64,000 nucleotides of DNA from NCBI GenBank assembly GCA_029834535.1, contig JAQMWT010000667.1:276451-340450 (forward strand), read 5' to 3'. Of this stretch, positions 11,524 through 21,193 are shown in pieces (the first letter of the stretch is position 1; each line of letters begins with the position of its first letter). Below the pieces are notes generated by a model. It did not search any database. It worked only from the letters and a program-made list of their open reading frames with translations, and was not told the DNA's origin. This stretch comes from Chrysophaeum taylorii (taxonomy: Eukaryota > Sar > Pelagophyceae > Pelagomonadales > Pelagomonadaceae). The position numbers and the translations under genes were made by a program.

Positions 11524-13199
11524 ATGCTCGACGCGGTGCCCCCGGCGCTCGTGCAGACGTTGGTCTCGGCCATCCAGGCCATGACGTTCGGGTCGCTCGT
11601 GTTTCCAAGGGACGTCGCTGCGCTATGTGGGAGTGGTGCTCGCTTCTCGACTCTTGTGCGCCGTCGCTGGCGGTGCGATCGAGCTCGTGCCGTTGTTGAT
11701 GCACGACCTCGCCTCGAGCGTCACGACCTCGTTCGAAGATGAAGAGCCCCGCGAAGTCGTCGCGCGGGGGGTTGGATCATCGCGGCGCGCGTGGTACGCG
11801 GTCGTCGTAATCCAACGGTTCCTGCGGCTCGTGAACGAGAGCGCGCGCTCAAAGGCGCGCTCGCAGGGGTTGGCGTCTACTATCTACTCGAAATGTGGAC
11901 CTACACGAATCGCGACCCCGCGCAGCCGCGTCGGCGCTCGCCGCGGGACTCGTCGCCGGCGAATGCGTCTTTACCTCGACGCGGTTCGCGCCGTAGTTCG
12001 TCGCAATCTATCTGGCGATTGCCTCCGTCGTTGTCGGGGTTTTGTTGAAAGGTGACGACACCGAGTGGTTGCTCTTTCCCAGAGAGGAGGAAAGCTCGGC
12101 GCCCCTCGGGGCGATTTCGTTCAAGAGCGTCCGCTGGCGGGTCGTTCTGCTGAACTCCAAGACCTGGATGGCCGCGGCGATCTTCGTGCACCAGCTTAGC
12201 ACCGTGGTGGACTTCGTCAATCTCCAGTCTCTCGGCTGTCGCGTCCGCCACGGTCGCGGCGATTATTTTTGTCTAGCGCTGCGGAAAAGTGGAGAGCGGG
12301 AGACGTTGCTGCTGGCACGGTCTGCGTCGTCTCTCCGGTGGGAAGATGAGGCGTTGTCGCGGCGGCAGGCCGCAACGTGTCGCAGCGGTGGTGAAGCCGT
12401 GCAGCATTTTCGCGCCGAGGAGGGCACGGTCCGAGAATACGGCGGGAGCGTGTCGTCGCGCGGGAACGGTGTTTGCGTTGCGGCGGCGAGGCCGCGTCGT
12501 CCGAGCCCAAGAGCGATACCGTGATCGAAGCCCTGGACGCTCTGCGTGGAGAACGTAGTTTTTCGCCCTCGGACGCCCCACCTACCTTCCATTTTCGGCG
12601 TGCTACGCGGCGCGTACGCGGCGTCGAGGCGACGACCGGTGGTGGTCGAGCCGCTGGCCGTCACAAACCTCGTCGTCGGCACTGTACCTCGACGTTTTCG
12701 CCTCTCACGCCTCGCGGCCTGCGGTCGCCTCGTACTTCCCTTTCCTCGCCTGGATCTTCGTCGAAGAAGAGACGCTCGCGAGGACGGACGGCGCTCGTCG
12801 AGCGCCCGCATCCCATCGACGCGCTCACAATCTACGCGACGCCATTCGTCGTGATCTACGTTGGCTTTGTCGAGGGCTTGCTCCTGCTCGGTTTAGGCGT
12901 CTCGAGCATCGGTCTCGCCGTGCGATTGGGTGGTGCGACCAAGTCGGCGTCGGTCGTCCGCGCCCTGCAGACCGGCCTCCTCAGCGGGGACGTTCCAGCT
13001 CCGTCGCGATCGTCCCCACTCGACGACCCCCGCCGTCGTCGAGGTCGCCACCGCTCTGGCGCTCCTCGGGCACGTCACCTTCTTCGCAAACAACGCCTCT
13101 CGCCAAAAACAACGCCTCGGTCCTCGCGTCCGCCGCACTCGGCCGCGCCTACGACGAGTACGAGCACTACCTCGCGCAGCCGCCGTCCACTCGTGATTG
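11524..13199 (+). pseudogene. Decayed multi-pass membrane protein gene(s)
   Basis: Coding-like hydrophobic stretches run along the plus strand but jump frame repeatedly. Examples are MLDAVPPALVQTLVSAIQAM (from 11524), a helix starting near 11627 (ASRLLCAVAGGAIELVPLL), GVYYLLEMW (~11870), FVAIYLAIASVVVGVLL (~11996) just after an in-frame TAG, SYFPFLAWIFVEEET (~12740) and IYATPFVVIYVGFVEGLLLL (~12830). No set of GT-AG introns that I tried restores one frame. The 5' end lies about 280 bp from the divergent RNF213-like gene. I do not recognise the family. It could be one large gene or two fused relics. Base-calling indels are an alternative, but neighbouring genes of equal GC are clean. Confidence 0.45.
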
Positions 13200-13217
13200 A
13201 TTGCTTTATAATTTTCA

Positions 13218-14066
13218 CTATGTTGACGCGCGGCCCCAGAACATGCGCTGGACTTGGGGGGTGTTGACGAAGCCGGGCCGGTCGCTAAAGCAGTAGACCG
13301 CGACGAGGCGGGTCTCGTTCCCCAGGACGGTCGTGACGCGGTGGAGCGACGAACGGCCGTTGAAGATCTGGAGGGTGCCGGGATCGAAGGGCGCGACGCG
13401 AACGTCGGGCTGCCCTCCTTGCGAACCGCACGCCGCTGGCCGCACCGCGTAGTCCGAGTGGGCATTGATGACGTCGGCCGTAGCCTGAAAGGCCGGGTCG
13501 TCGTCCTCTTCCCCCCGGAGCGGCGGCGTGTACTCGAAGTCGCCGCCCTCGCCGCGTCGAAGCGCGAGCGTCACCGTGAACCTAGCCTCGTCGTAGTGCC
13601 ACGCGTGGTCCCAGCCGGGGCGAAAGACGTTGATGGTCGCCGCCCCGAGGGGATCCGCGAGCTGGTGGACCGGGCGCCCGACGACGGCCGAGACGAGGGG
13701 GGCAAGCGAGTCGTAGACGTCCCTCGACGGTCCAGTCAGCTCGTCGTACGCGATGCTCGCGACGCGCGTTCGCATCCGAGCGTTGCGGACGTGATCCACC
13801 GCGAAGCTCGCGTTCGGTTCGAGCTGGTACGCGTTGTGCGCATCGTCCGTCGCCCACGCCTTGGACTCGTCGATCGCCGCGACGGCCGCATTCACGGCCG
13901 CCGGCCTCAGAAACCCAGGAAACGACGCGAGACCCCGTTCCCGGAAGTCGCGCCGTTTACTCAACACCCACCCGCTCTCCAGAGAATCGATCGGATATCG
14001 TTCGACGTCCACCAGAGACCCCACGCCGCTCCCGCTGGCCACCGCGGCCAACACGAAGCACAACAT
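13218..14066 (-). CDS. 2-oxoglutarate/Fe(II)-dependent oxygenase with N-terminal leader
   Basis: This 282-residue protein starts at an ATG and begins with a hydrophobic leader (residues 1-17) suggesting secretion or an organelle. The double-stranded beta-helix is recognisable: iron ligands H157 and D159 in WHYDEARFTVTLAL, distal H242 in NGRSSLHRVTTV, and R253 in ETRLVAVYCF as the likely 2OG-binding arginine. The GxLQIFxGRSSLHRV block is typical of bacterial and algal small-molecule 2OG hydroxylases related to the free-amino-acid halogenase group. Because the Asp ligand is intact, hydroxylation fits better than halogenation. The substrate is unknown. Its 5' end abuts the TIR element at 14082. 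Confidence 0.75.
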   Translation of the reverse strand: MLCFVLAAVASGSGVGSLVDVERYPIDSLESGWVLSKRRDFRERGLASFPGFLRPAAVNAAVAAIDESKAWATDDAHNAYQLEPNASFAVDHVRNARMRTRVASIAYDELTGPSRDVYDSLAPLVSAVVGRPVHQLADPLGAATINVFRPGWDHAWHYDEARFTVTLALRRGEGGDFEYTPPLRGEEDDDPAFQATADVINAHSDYAVRPAACGSQGGQPDVRVAPFDPGTLQIFNGRSSLHRVTTVLGNETRLVAVYCFSDRPGFVNTPQVQRMFWGRAST

Positions 14067-14079
14067 GAGACGCCCCTAA

Positions 14080-16873
14080 TCAGTAGGGGGGGTTAAGGAA
14101 CCAGGTGGTTCTGTACACAATAGGCCGTCCCCAGGTTTGTTTTCCCTCGAGCTCCCACAACACCTCGACTGGCTGGCCAACAAGAGAGTCGACAATCGAA
14201 GGCAGCAGCTGGTCTCGCTTCGCCACTCGCTTGCGCTTTGCTCGCTGTGTGGCCAGAGCAGCCCCGGCTTTTTCCTTGAACTCAGCGTCGCTCACAAGGC
14301 GCCGAGCGTCCATGGCCCTGCGCTCCTGTGTTGCCGTACCAAGCACCGGCGGCGGCCGTCGCTGCGGAACAACAGCCTCATCCGTCAACGCCCGCCTCTC
14401 CATTTTGATCTTGCGGTAGATCTGCTTGAGATGCTTGGTTAAAAGGGCAACATTTGCTTCTGAACCAGACTGGCTGTCAAGTGCGTCCTTTGTCGAAGTG
14501 AAGAACTTGGGCTTGAGGTCACCCATGCCCGTTCCGTGGGTGTAGCGATCAATGTTGCTGACGAGCATCTTGCATCGACCACTGTTGCTACGGAGCTTGG
14601 CGAGTTCGGCGTCGAGCTATCTTTCCAACTCTGCGAGCGTGGTTTGTCCCTCCAGCTCCTGGTTGCTGACAAGGGGCACCTTCTCAATGGCACCCATGGC
14701 CCTCGTCAAATCGTTTACGCATCGATCGAGCGCCGCCGCGATCGTTTCGGCATTTCGCGCACGGTGCCGATCGATCGCTGCTTGGCGACGAGCGGCGGCT
14801 TTCGCCTTGTAGTCCAACCGCCCCATTCGCGCTGCTTCAATCACAGCCGTCACAGTTTTTTTGTCATTGTGCTGGTCGATGGTCGAGACGACCGGGGGCG
14901 GATTTCCTTCCACCACTACCACCTCTGTCTGTTCCTTCGGCAGCGATGGTGGCTCGGCGCTGACGCTTGACGACATGCGCATCGGCCCGCTCTCGGACGC
15001 TTGCCAAGGCCGCCGCTGCGTTGTCGGTCGTCCCGACAGCACCTGTAAGACTGCGAACGCCGACGTCACCAATCGCTGAAATTCCGTCCGCCGAACCATG
15101 AAGCTTCGCGTACACCCCAAGGAACTGATCGAGGGCGCTCTGGATGTCGCTGAAGCGGGCTGCAATAGCCTGGGATTCGCCGTGAGCGGTCTGGTCGGCG
15201 AGCTCGGTGGCGCCCATGGTCCAGTCTCGAACTTTATGGTCGCCGTCGATTCGGAGTTGCGTACCGATGAGCTCCTTGCCGTCGAGCGGCGACGCGTCCG
15301 ATTGGAACGCGCGCACCTCGCCCTCGCTGAGGTCGAGGGCTAAGAGGAGCTCCTGGAGACGTCCCATCTCGCTTCGCAGGTTGCGGACGAAACACAAGGA
15401 CGGGAGCTCCATCTCGGCGGCGCGCTCTTTTCGATGACCGCGATGGCGATCGATGCGATGACTTCAGAGACCTCGGACGGCGGGACGCGCAACGCCAGCA
15501 GACGTATACAGAGGTGTCGCACCCACGGAGGCCAGGCCTGGCCCTTGCCAGCACCGTGTCGGCCGGCATGGAACTCGAATAGTGGCGTCTCGCTTCTCGA
15601 GCTCGGCGACGCGCGCCCGTAGACGATCGATCTCATCGTCCCGCGCTCTAAGCTCGGTCTCGGCCTTGTCGAGCTCAAAGGCCAGCTGCTTCGCATCCCT
15701 GTTGACGTCGGCGTAGCTGCGCTGGAGCTGGCGCATCTTCGCCGGGTCGCACTTTTTAGCCAGCTGCGCCTTGGTCCGCTCCGTCGCCGCTGCCGCCGCC
15801 TCGGTCACTGCTCGCTTCACTTCGGCGCGGGCGTCGGCCGCTGCCTGCTTCTCTTCAGCCACCGCCTGTAGAGCGCGCTTCCGCTTCAACGCCGCAGCCT
15901 CCTCGTTCCGCTGACGCTGGACCTTGAGCTGTTGCTCTCGACGGGCCGCCTCCCGGGTTTCGGCATTAGTTCGGGCAGCGACAGCTGCCGCAGCCTCGAT
16001 GGCCTCGGCCTTCTCGACCTCGGCCTCGAAGACCTCTTGGTTTGCCACCATAACGGCACGCTCGGCCGCGGCGGCACGGTGTTGCTGGGACGCCCTTGCT
16101 GCCTCGAGCTGCAGGACCTTGAGCCATTCCGCTACCAACTGCCTCCGCAACTCAGGCGACTGCGACTGCGATTGTGCTGGCTGCAGCGCAGGCGGCCGCC
16201 AGAGCGAATGAGCGCGACAGGTGATGGCGTCTGACGCTGCGCGGACGCCGCTCAAGCCCACCTTGATGGTGCCGTTGGAGACGCCCTTGACCGTGGGAGT
16301 GACCGAGCTCGTTGCTGCGTCATAGTGGAGCCTCAGGACGGTAACCGCCTCAGCGTAGACTCTGACGCCCGCCGAAAGATTGCCTATCGCCTCGACTCGA
16401 TCGCCGGGCCGGATGTCCGTCTTCAAGCACGTCGTCAACGCCACCGAGATGCGTTTAATGATCTCGAGCACAGGCCGAAAGTCGGCGTACATCGGGGTAA
16501 AGTCGTTGCAGCAGCGCCTACTGCAGACGAAGAATTGAAGGGGCAGCTCGCCCTCGATACCGAGCACTCGTTCCAGGTCAATCGCCTTGCCCGGATCCTC
16601 CTCCGGTAGTACACAGCGACGGAGCAGCAACACTCTCCTTCGCGGAGGTTGGACCGGCGTACGCGTCGCTCGGCCGATTTCATTCACCGATTCTGCGAGC
16701 CCACTGCCTCGGGGAGCTCGGTGACCCGTATCAGGCAAGATCTGAACGGCCGGCCGGGGCCCCAGCCATCGTCCAAGACCGCCACGGCTTTTTGAGCTCG
16801 CCCCAAGGGCTAGAAAACGACTAAAAATGCTCGAGTGTTGGAATGAGCGTTTTGCGCTTTTCGATTTTAGCAA
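14080..16873 (-). pseudogene. Broken coiled-coil protein gene inside the TIR element
   Basis: Four segments read in order on the minus strand: 16873-15590 (a globular part, then an Ala/Arg/Glu-rich coiled coil ending near VAELEKRD), about 15595-15415 (RHLCIRLLALRVPPSEVSEV), 15412-14990 (RLQELLLALDLSEGEV) and 14990-14080 (ending TTWFLNPPY). Moving between them needs two or three frameshifts. In addition, one in-frame TAG at 14617-14619 splits LAELER from LDAELAKLRSN with no frame change. No ATG lies near the 5' end of the first segment. I do not recognise the protein. Its position makes it the element's presumed cargo or transposition gene. Unseen introns could explain some of the shifts, but not the isolated TAG. 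Confidence 0.5.
14082..14104 (+). repeat. Left terminal inverted repeat
   Basis: Inverted partner of 16924-16948. The TIR encodes the C-terminal residues of the internal gene, and its stop codon (14080-14082) straddles the outer edge. Confidence 0.55.
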
Positions 16874-16923
16874 GGGTTTCGCGCTTGATGAGTGTCAGAA
16901 AATAATTCACGCAATCAAATTTA

Positions 16924-16948
16924 TGGTTCCTTACTAACCTCCCCTACT
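16924..16948 (-). repeat. Right terminal inverted repeat
   Basis: Inverted partner of 14082-14104. Just outside it are a CTTCAAG direct repeat and the palindrome AAGGCGCCTT. Confidence 0.55.
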
Positions 16949-16989
16949 TCAAGGCGCCTTCAAGTCCTATCCTAAACAAAAAACAGCCT

Positions 16990-17802
16990 ATGGGTGGTCT
17001 TTCGGCCGTGGGGTGGGGTTCGCTCCCGTCGTCGTCTCCCGTGGTGATCGCGTTCGGGTGGGTCGGCGCCCTCACCGCGTGGGCTCTGTTCTCGTCGCCG
17101 ATGGGGACATTCGTCAAGATCGCGCGCGACGGCAAGGTGCGCGGGTTTGATCACCTGCCGTACGTGGTTTCCGTCGCGAACTGCGGGTTGTGGGTGAGCT
17201 ACGGGCTCATCACGCCGAACCGGCTGCAGCCCCTCGTGACGAATGCGGTGGGAGCCGTTCTAGAGCTCGCGTACTGCGTCGTGTTCGTACGGTGCTCGCC
17301 GACGCGGAAGTGTCTGCGAGATCTCGTGCTCGCACTCTCGTGCATCGCGGCGGTCGATCTCCTCGCCGTTCTCGGGGCCGGGGAGTTTTTCCCGCGCGTC
17401 GGTGGCGACGCGCCGGCCTCCAGCCTCGTCGGCCTCGCCGCGGCTGCGCTCAATACGGCCATGTACGCCGCGCCTCTGAACGTCGTGCGCCGCGTCGTGC
17501 GCAGCAAGTCCGTCGAGTTCATGCCTCTCGGCCTCGCCTTCGGTGGATTCTTCTGTTCGGCGACCTGGACGGTCTACGCGATCGCCGTCGGCGATCTCGC
17601 CATCTTCATCCCTAACATCTGCGGGGACGTCCTCGCCATCATCCAATTCGTCGTCTACGCGGCCTACAACGACGCCGACGACGCCGTGACCCGCCGGTGC
17701 CCCTGCGTTGTCGCAAAGACGAGGTCGAGCTCGAGCCCGCGCATCGACGCGGCGCCTCTCCTCGTCGGAGACCCCCCCCCTCCCGACGCAACGACGGTCT
17801 AG
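16990..17802 (+). CDS. SWEET-family sugar transporter
   Basis: This 270-residue, seven-helix membrane protein has two MtN3/saliva repeats joined by a linker helix. The first repeat shows SSPMGTFVKIARDGKV, LPYVVSVANCGLWVSYGL and a following helix. The second shows the hallmark AAPLNVVRRVVRSKSVEFMP, then CSATWTVYAIAVGDLAIFIPN. The Asn of the last motif and the Trp-Tyr pair are the family's pore residues. SWEETs are facilitative uniporters for mono- or disaccharides in the plasma membrane or internal membranes. The C-terminal tail is polar. The ATG is the first in frame, 40 bp right of the TIR element. The substrate cannot be told from sequence. Confidence 0.9.
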   Translation: MGGLSAVGWGSLPSSSPVVIAFGWVGALTAWALFSSPMGTFVKIARDGKVRGFDHLPYVVSVANCGLWVSYGLITPNRLQPLVTNAVGAVLELAYCVVFVRCSPTRKCLRDLVLALSCIAAVDLLAVLGAGEFFPRVGGDAPASSLVGLAAAALNTAMYAAPLNVVRRVVRSKSVEFMPLGLAFGGFFCSATWTVYAIAVGDLAIFIPNICGDVLAIIQFVVYAAYNDADDAVTRRCPCVVAKTRSSSSPRIDAAPLLVGDPPPPDATTV

Positions 17803-17863
17803 CCAACCAACCTCGCCTCGCGTTTGCGGGCGACCTTTAATAAAAACCCTCCCTCATCATCAG

Positions 17864-19678
17864 ATGTTGTGGTGGCGGTGGTTTTTCGTCGTTGTTGTTG
17901 GTGGTGCGAGCCTCCAAGGCGTCGTCGAGGTGGGGCCGGACGGTACCCTCGAGGAGAGGACGCAGACGACCGTGCTCGACGACGAGATCATTCCCCCGGA
18001 CCACAACAACAACGAAGCGAGGTCGACGGAGTCGGTGCTGGCGCGGTTGATGGACGAGGAGGTCGCCACGCTGGAGAAGTCGATCGCGTACCAGCAGAAG
18101 AAGCTGGAGATCCTGGCAGCGCTCCGCGGGGCGGTGGTCGCGGAGGCGACGGCGAGCGACGACGAGCGGCTGAGCACCAAATACTGCGTCGCGCTTTCGC
18201 GCGCGGCCGAGCGCCTCGACTGCGGCGGCGGCGGCGCGGTCGTTAAGGGGGCGAGCCCGCGGCGCGTCGAGAAGGCGCGTCACGAGGAGGGCGTCGTCGA
18301 GAAGGCGCGGGTGGCCGCGGCGTCGGTGGTCGCGGTCGAGCTGCTATCGTTCCGCGCGCGCGGCGCCGCGCACCGGTCCGCGCGCGGCCAGAGGCAACGC
18401 CCGTCTTACGGGCTCGTACATCTCGTCGCCATCGGATTCGCGAACGGAACCGTCGCCGTGCTGGACGGCGTGGGGGAGCCGGTCGCGCGGTTCGAGGCGC
18501 GCGCGGCCGTCGCGGAATTCGCTTTCGACGGCGCCGACAGCATCGAGCCGGCGTTGGCGACGGGCCTCGTCGACGGCTCGATCGCTCTCTACGACCTCGC
18601 GCTCTGGCGGGACGACGTCGTCGTCGCCGGGCGCCGGCCCCGCGGCACTAACTTGACCACCACGCACAGCGCGCTCACGAGCCTGCGGCTCTCTGTCCGC
18701 GAGGGGTTTTCGTTCGGCTTTGGCGGCGACATAGCTGCGCTAGGCGTTTTGTCGCGCCGCGCCCCCTCCGGCCGCGAGGTCAAATTTCTGAGCGTTGCGA
18801 CGGGCCCGCGGCTCGACCTCTTGCACGCGAACGGCACGCGCCGCGCCTCGACGACATTTGACGCGCAGATTACCTCCGTCGAGCGGTCGGGCGGCACCCT
18901 CGCGGTCGCGCACGGCTCGACCGTCTCGCTTTTGGCCGCCTCGAAATGGCACGTCGTTGGCGCCTGTCGCGGCGCCGACCGGGCGACGGCGATCGCCTTC
19001 GATGCCGCGACCCCCACCTCCCTGCACGTCGCCTACGCTTCGGGGGACATGTTGGTCTTCAACACGCGCGCCCGCGCCCCCGGCTCGGACAAGCCCGTCT
19101 GCAAGCTCCAGCACAACCTCGGCCGGCCGCATCCGGGCCCAGTTTTGGGCTTGTCGGTCAGCCGCGGCTTCCTCGCGTCCTTTTCGAGAACCCTTCTGGT
19201 TCACAACACGACCCACCTCGCCTCGCGCTCCCCCCGCCTCGTCTGGCAACAACAGCCCAAGTTGGCGGCGGCGGCGGCGGAAAACGTCTCTGTCGTACGG
19301 TTCGCGGGGGCGGCCGCCGCCCCCCCCTACGCCGTCTCCTCCGCGTCGGAGGTCGTCTTCGCCTTCCACGCCGACGACACCCTCGTCCTCCTCGAGTCCC
19401 TCTTCCGCTTCGAACCCCCCCTCGACCAGGACATCTCCTGGATGCGCATGCCCATCCTCTTCATCGGCCTCGTCGTCGTCTTCGGCTACCAGATCATGCG
19501 CAAGCAAAAGTCCATCGGACCCTCCGCCTATGGTGGTGGTGGTCCTGCTGCGGACCACCGCGGCCTCGACCCCGCCTTCCTCCGCGACCTCGACCAAGTC
19601 ACCGCGGGCGGCTCATTAAGTCACCGCCGCCGCCGCCGCAGCCGCCGCTTGGACGACGACGACGACGACGACGATTGA
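17864..19678 (+). CDS. Single-pass membrane protein with luminal beta-propeller-like domain
   Basis: The protein has 604 residues from the ATG at 17864. The frame is open upstream, but this ATG directly precedes a signal peptide (LWWRWFFVVVVGGAS). A short coiled coil follows (about 65-105), then repeated beta-strand units such as HLVAIGFANGTVAVLDG, LATGLVDGSIALYDLAL and LHVAYASGDMLVFNTR that look like WD-type blades. One transmembrane helix near residues 525-545 (ILFIGLVVVFGYQI) is followed by a basic and then poly-Asp tail made by a GAC microsatellite. The topology is luminal or extracellular propeller with a short cytosolic tail. It resembles eukaryotic ER/Golgi type I propeller proteins, but I cannot name the family. 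Confidence 0.65.
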   Translation: MLWWRWFFVVVVGGASLQGVVEVGPDGTLEERTQTTVLDDEIIPPDHNNNEARSTESVLARLMDEEVATLEKSIAYQQKKLEILAALRGAVVAEATASDDERLSTKYCVALSRAAERLDCGGGGAVVKGASPRRVEKARHEEGVVEKARVAAASVVAVELLSFRARGAAHRSARGQRQRPSYGLVHLVAIGFANGTVAVLDGVGEPVARFEARAAVAEFAFDGADSIEPALATGLVDGSIALYDLALWRDDVVVAGRRPRGTNLTTTHSALTSLRLSVREGFSFGFGGDIAALGVLSRRAPSGREVKFLSVATGPRLDLLHANGTRRASTTFDAQITSVERSGGTLAVAHGSTVSLLAASKWHVVGACRGADRATAIAFDAATPTSLHVAYASGDMLVFNTRARAPGSDKPVCKLQHNLGRPHPGPVLGLSVSRGFLASFSRTLLVHNTTHLASRSPRLVWQQQPKLAAAAAENVSVVRFAGAAAAPPYAVSSASEVVFAFHADDTLVLLESLFRFEPPLDQDISWMRMPILFIGLVVVFGYQIMRKQKSIGPSAYGGGGPAADHRGLDPAFLRDLDQVTAGGSLSHRRRRRSRRLDDDDDDDD

Positions 19679-19747
19679 TTATTGACTTTCGAGTCTATGC
19701 TTATATCAAGTAGGTTAGAGGTGGTGGTGTTCGGAATCTTCATCAGG

Positions 19748-20725
19748 ATGGCAGCCACCGGGGCCATCAACGAGAACCGGAAGAGCGCCAAAGATGGCGA
19801 GATGAGCCACCTGATGCACGCCGTCTGGGGCCTCTACCACTACCCCAACTACCTCCAGCGGTGGCGCGACGCCGAGATCGAGGACCTCGAGGGCACCCTC
19901 GAGGCGCTGCTCTCAAAGGTGCGCGAGCAGCGCGCGACGGGGCGCGCTGCGCGAGAGGCGCTGTCGGAGGCGGGGGGGAGCAAGGCGCAGCGGATGCGAT
20001 CGGCTGATCGGTGGACCGTCGGCGACGTGTTCGCGGCTCCGTTCGCCGCGGCCCTCGGCTGGGCGCCGAGTGCCCCCGTCTCGGCGGCGCTCGGCGTGAC
20101 CACCACCGGAGTCGTAGAACTCGATGGCGACGGCATCTACGACCTCGAACTCTTCACCCCCGACTTCTGCGCGGCGCTCGCCGACGCGATCGACGACGCG
20201 ATCGGCCGGGACGCCTCTCGCACCTTTCCGCGCGCCAACCTCGACCACCTCGGCTTTTCCTGGGTTGCGGACGCGATGCTCCTCGCGGCGCGGGCCGTGG
20301 CCCGAATTGCATTTCCCGACCAAGTCCCCGCGTGGCGCCACGCCTACGTGCTCGATTACGCCAGAGAGGGCCCGCGCACTTCCCTCGTCCCCCACACCGA
20401 CGATGCCGAGATCACGCTCAACGTGCCCCTCACCGACGGCTTCCGAGGCGGCGACCTCCTCTTCGGGGCCTGCCGCGGCGACGAGGACGAGCTTACGTCG
20501 CCGATGTCTCCCGTCCCCCGCCGCCCCGTCGGCACCGCGACCTGCCACATCGGCCGCCACCTCCACGCGGTCGCCCCCGTTACGGCGGGCCACCGCAAAG
20601 TCCTCATATGCTGGACCCGAGCCCCTCCCCTCCGCGCCCGCGTCTGCCCCTGCTGCTGGATGAACCGAAGATTCGGCGACGTCGATCCGGGCAACTGCAT
20701 CTCCGGCCCCGTATGGACCGACTAG
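19748..20725 (+). CDS. 2OG-Fe(II) oxygenase, OGFOD/prolyl-hydroxylase-like
   Basis: The protein has 325 residues from the ATG at 19748, chosen for its context (AGGATGG). In-frame ATGs further upstream begin a sequence without obvious function. The C-terminal half is a 2OG oxygenase fold: H216 and D218 in PHTDDAEITLNVPL, the GGDLLFG strand, distal H273 in GRHLHAVAPV and R283 in HRKVLICW. The HTDD...ITLNVPL arrangement is that of the OGFOD2-like group rather than classical collagen prolyl hydroxylases. The N-terminal part is helical and the C-terminus is Cys-rich (CPCC). The substrate is unknown. The 3' end overlaps the convergent gene below by 4 bp. Confidence 0.75.
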   Translation: MAATGAINENRKSAKDGEMSHLMHAVWGLYHYPNYLQRWRDAEIEDLEGTLEALLSKVREQRATGRAAREALSEAGGSKAQRMRSADRWTVGDVFAAPFAAALGWAPSAPVSAALGVTTTGVVELDGDGIYDLELFTPDFCAALADAIDDAIGRDASRTFPRANLDHLGFSWVADAMLLAARAVARIAFPDQVPAWRHAYVLDYAREGPRTSLVPHTDDAEITLNVPLTDGFRGGDLLFGACRGDEDELTSPMSPVPRRPVGTATCHIGRHLHAVAPVTAGHRKVLICWTRAPPLRARVCPCCWMNRRFGDVDPGNCISGPVWTD

Positions 20726-20973
20726 TCTTTCATCGCGTGGGGCAGGGGCCACGTCGCCGCGATGCCAACGAGGATGATCGCCCACGCGAGCATGTTGAAC
20801 GCGACCAACACGCCCACGAGACACCTCCCGGGAAACGACGACGACGCTCTCCGTCGTGATGCCAGCAGGGCACGCTTCAAGTCGATCTCGTCGATCACCT
20901 CGGACGCGAGCGCCTGGTGATCTGGCGACAGCGCGGCGACTCGCCGCCGCAGCGCTGCGAGTTGTGACTCCAT
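20722..20973 (-). CDS. Small single-pass membrane protein (83 aa)
   Basis: ATG-started. The helical N-terminal half (MESQLAALRRRVAALS...) is followed by one transmembrane helix (LVGVLVAFNMLAWAIILVGI) and a six-residue tail after the helix end. Amphipathic helix plus tail helix is common in tail-anchored proteins. I do not recognise the family. It is convergent with the oxygenase gene. An antisense chance frame is the alternative, but a clean hydrophobic segment and a good ATG make a gene likely. Confidence 0.5.
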   Translation of the reverse strand: MESQLAALRRRVAALSPDHQALASEVIDEIDLKRALLASRRRASSSFPGRCLVGVLVAFNMLAWAIILVGIAATWPLPHAMKD

Positions 20974-21193
20974 CAGTACTCCTACTATAGATAATAACCC
21001 TTACCCTTACGGGGTCCAGGATCGGTATCTCTCGCTCTTGCAACAATTCTCATCCCCCGAACATGATGTTGACGCCCAGGAATTATTAATGACCAGAAAG
21101 TCCAAAAGTTGGCAAAACAAGAAAAGTTGACGGGGTCGAGTCGATGATTTTCCTGACTCCCGTTTCCCGGACCGTGTCTATCGTGTTCTTAAT

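Larger units (their letters stand above)
14082..16948. mobile_element. Candidate DNA transposon with ~23-bp terminal inverted repeats (2.87 kb)
   Basis: The left end reads AGTAGGGGGGGTTAAGGAAC and continues CA. The right end, reverse-complemented, reads AGTAGGGGAGGTTAGTAAGG then AACCA, so the two ends match apart from one substitution and a 2-bp gap. The element holds a single minus-strand reading region that begins about 50 bp inside one end and whose last codons lie in the other end. The only candidate target duplication is the dinucleotide TC on both sides, which is weak. No known transposase motif is visible, so the superfamily is open. Confidence 0.5.

Noticed and set aside
13254-14096. 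280-codon plus-strand frame opposite the 2OG oxygenase
   Set aside because: Antisense shadow; the minus strand has the catalytic motifs, and the plus frame is a low-complexity Arg/Val/Asp sequence.
18740-19597. 285-codon minus-strand Glu/Val/Gly-rich frame over the membrane-propeller gene
   Set aside because: No motifs; it is the complement of a frame with signal peptide, blades and transmembrane helix.
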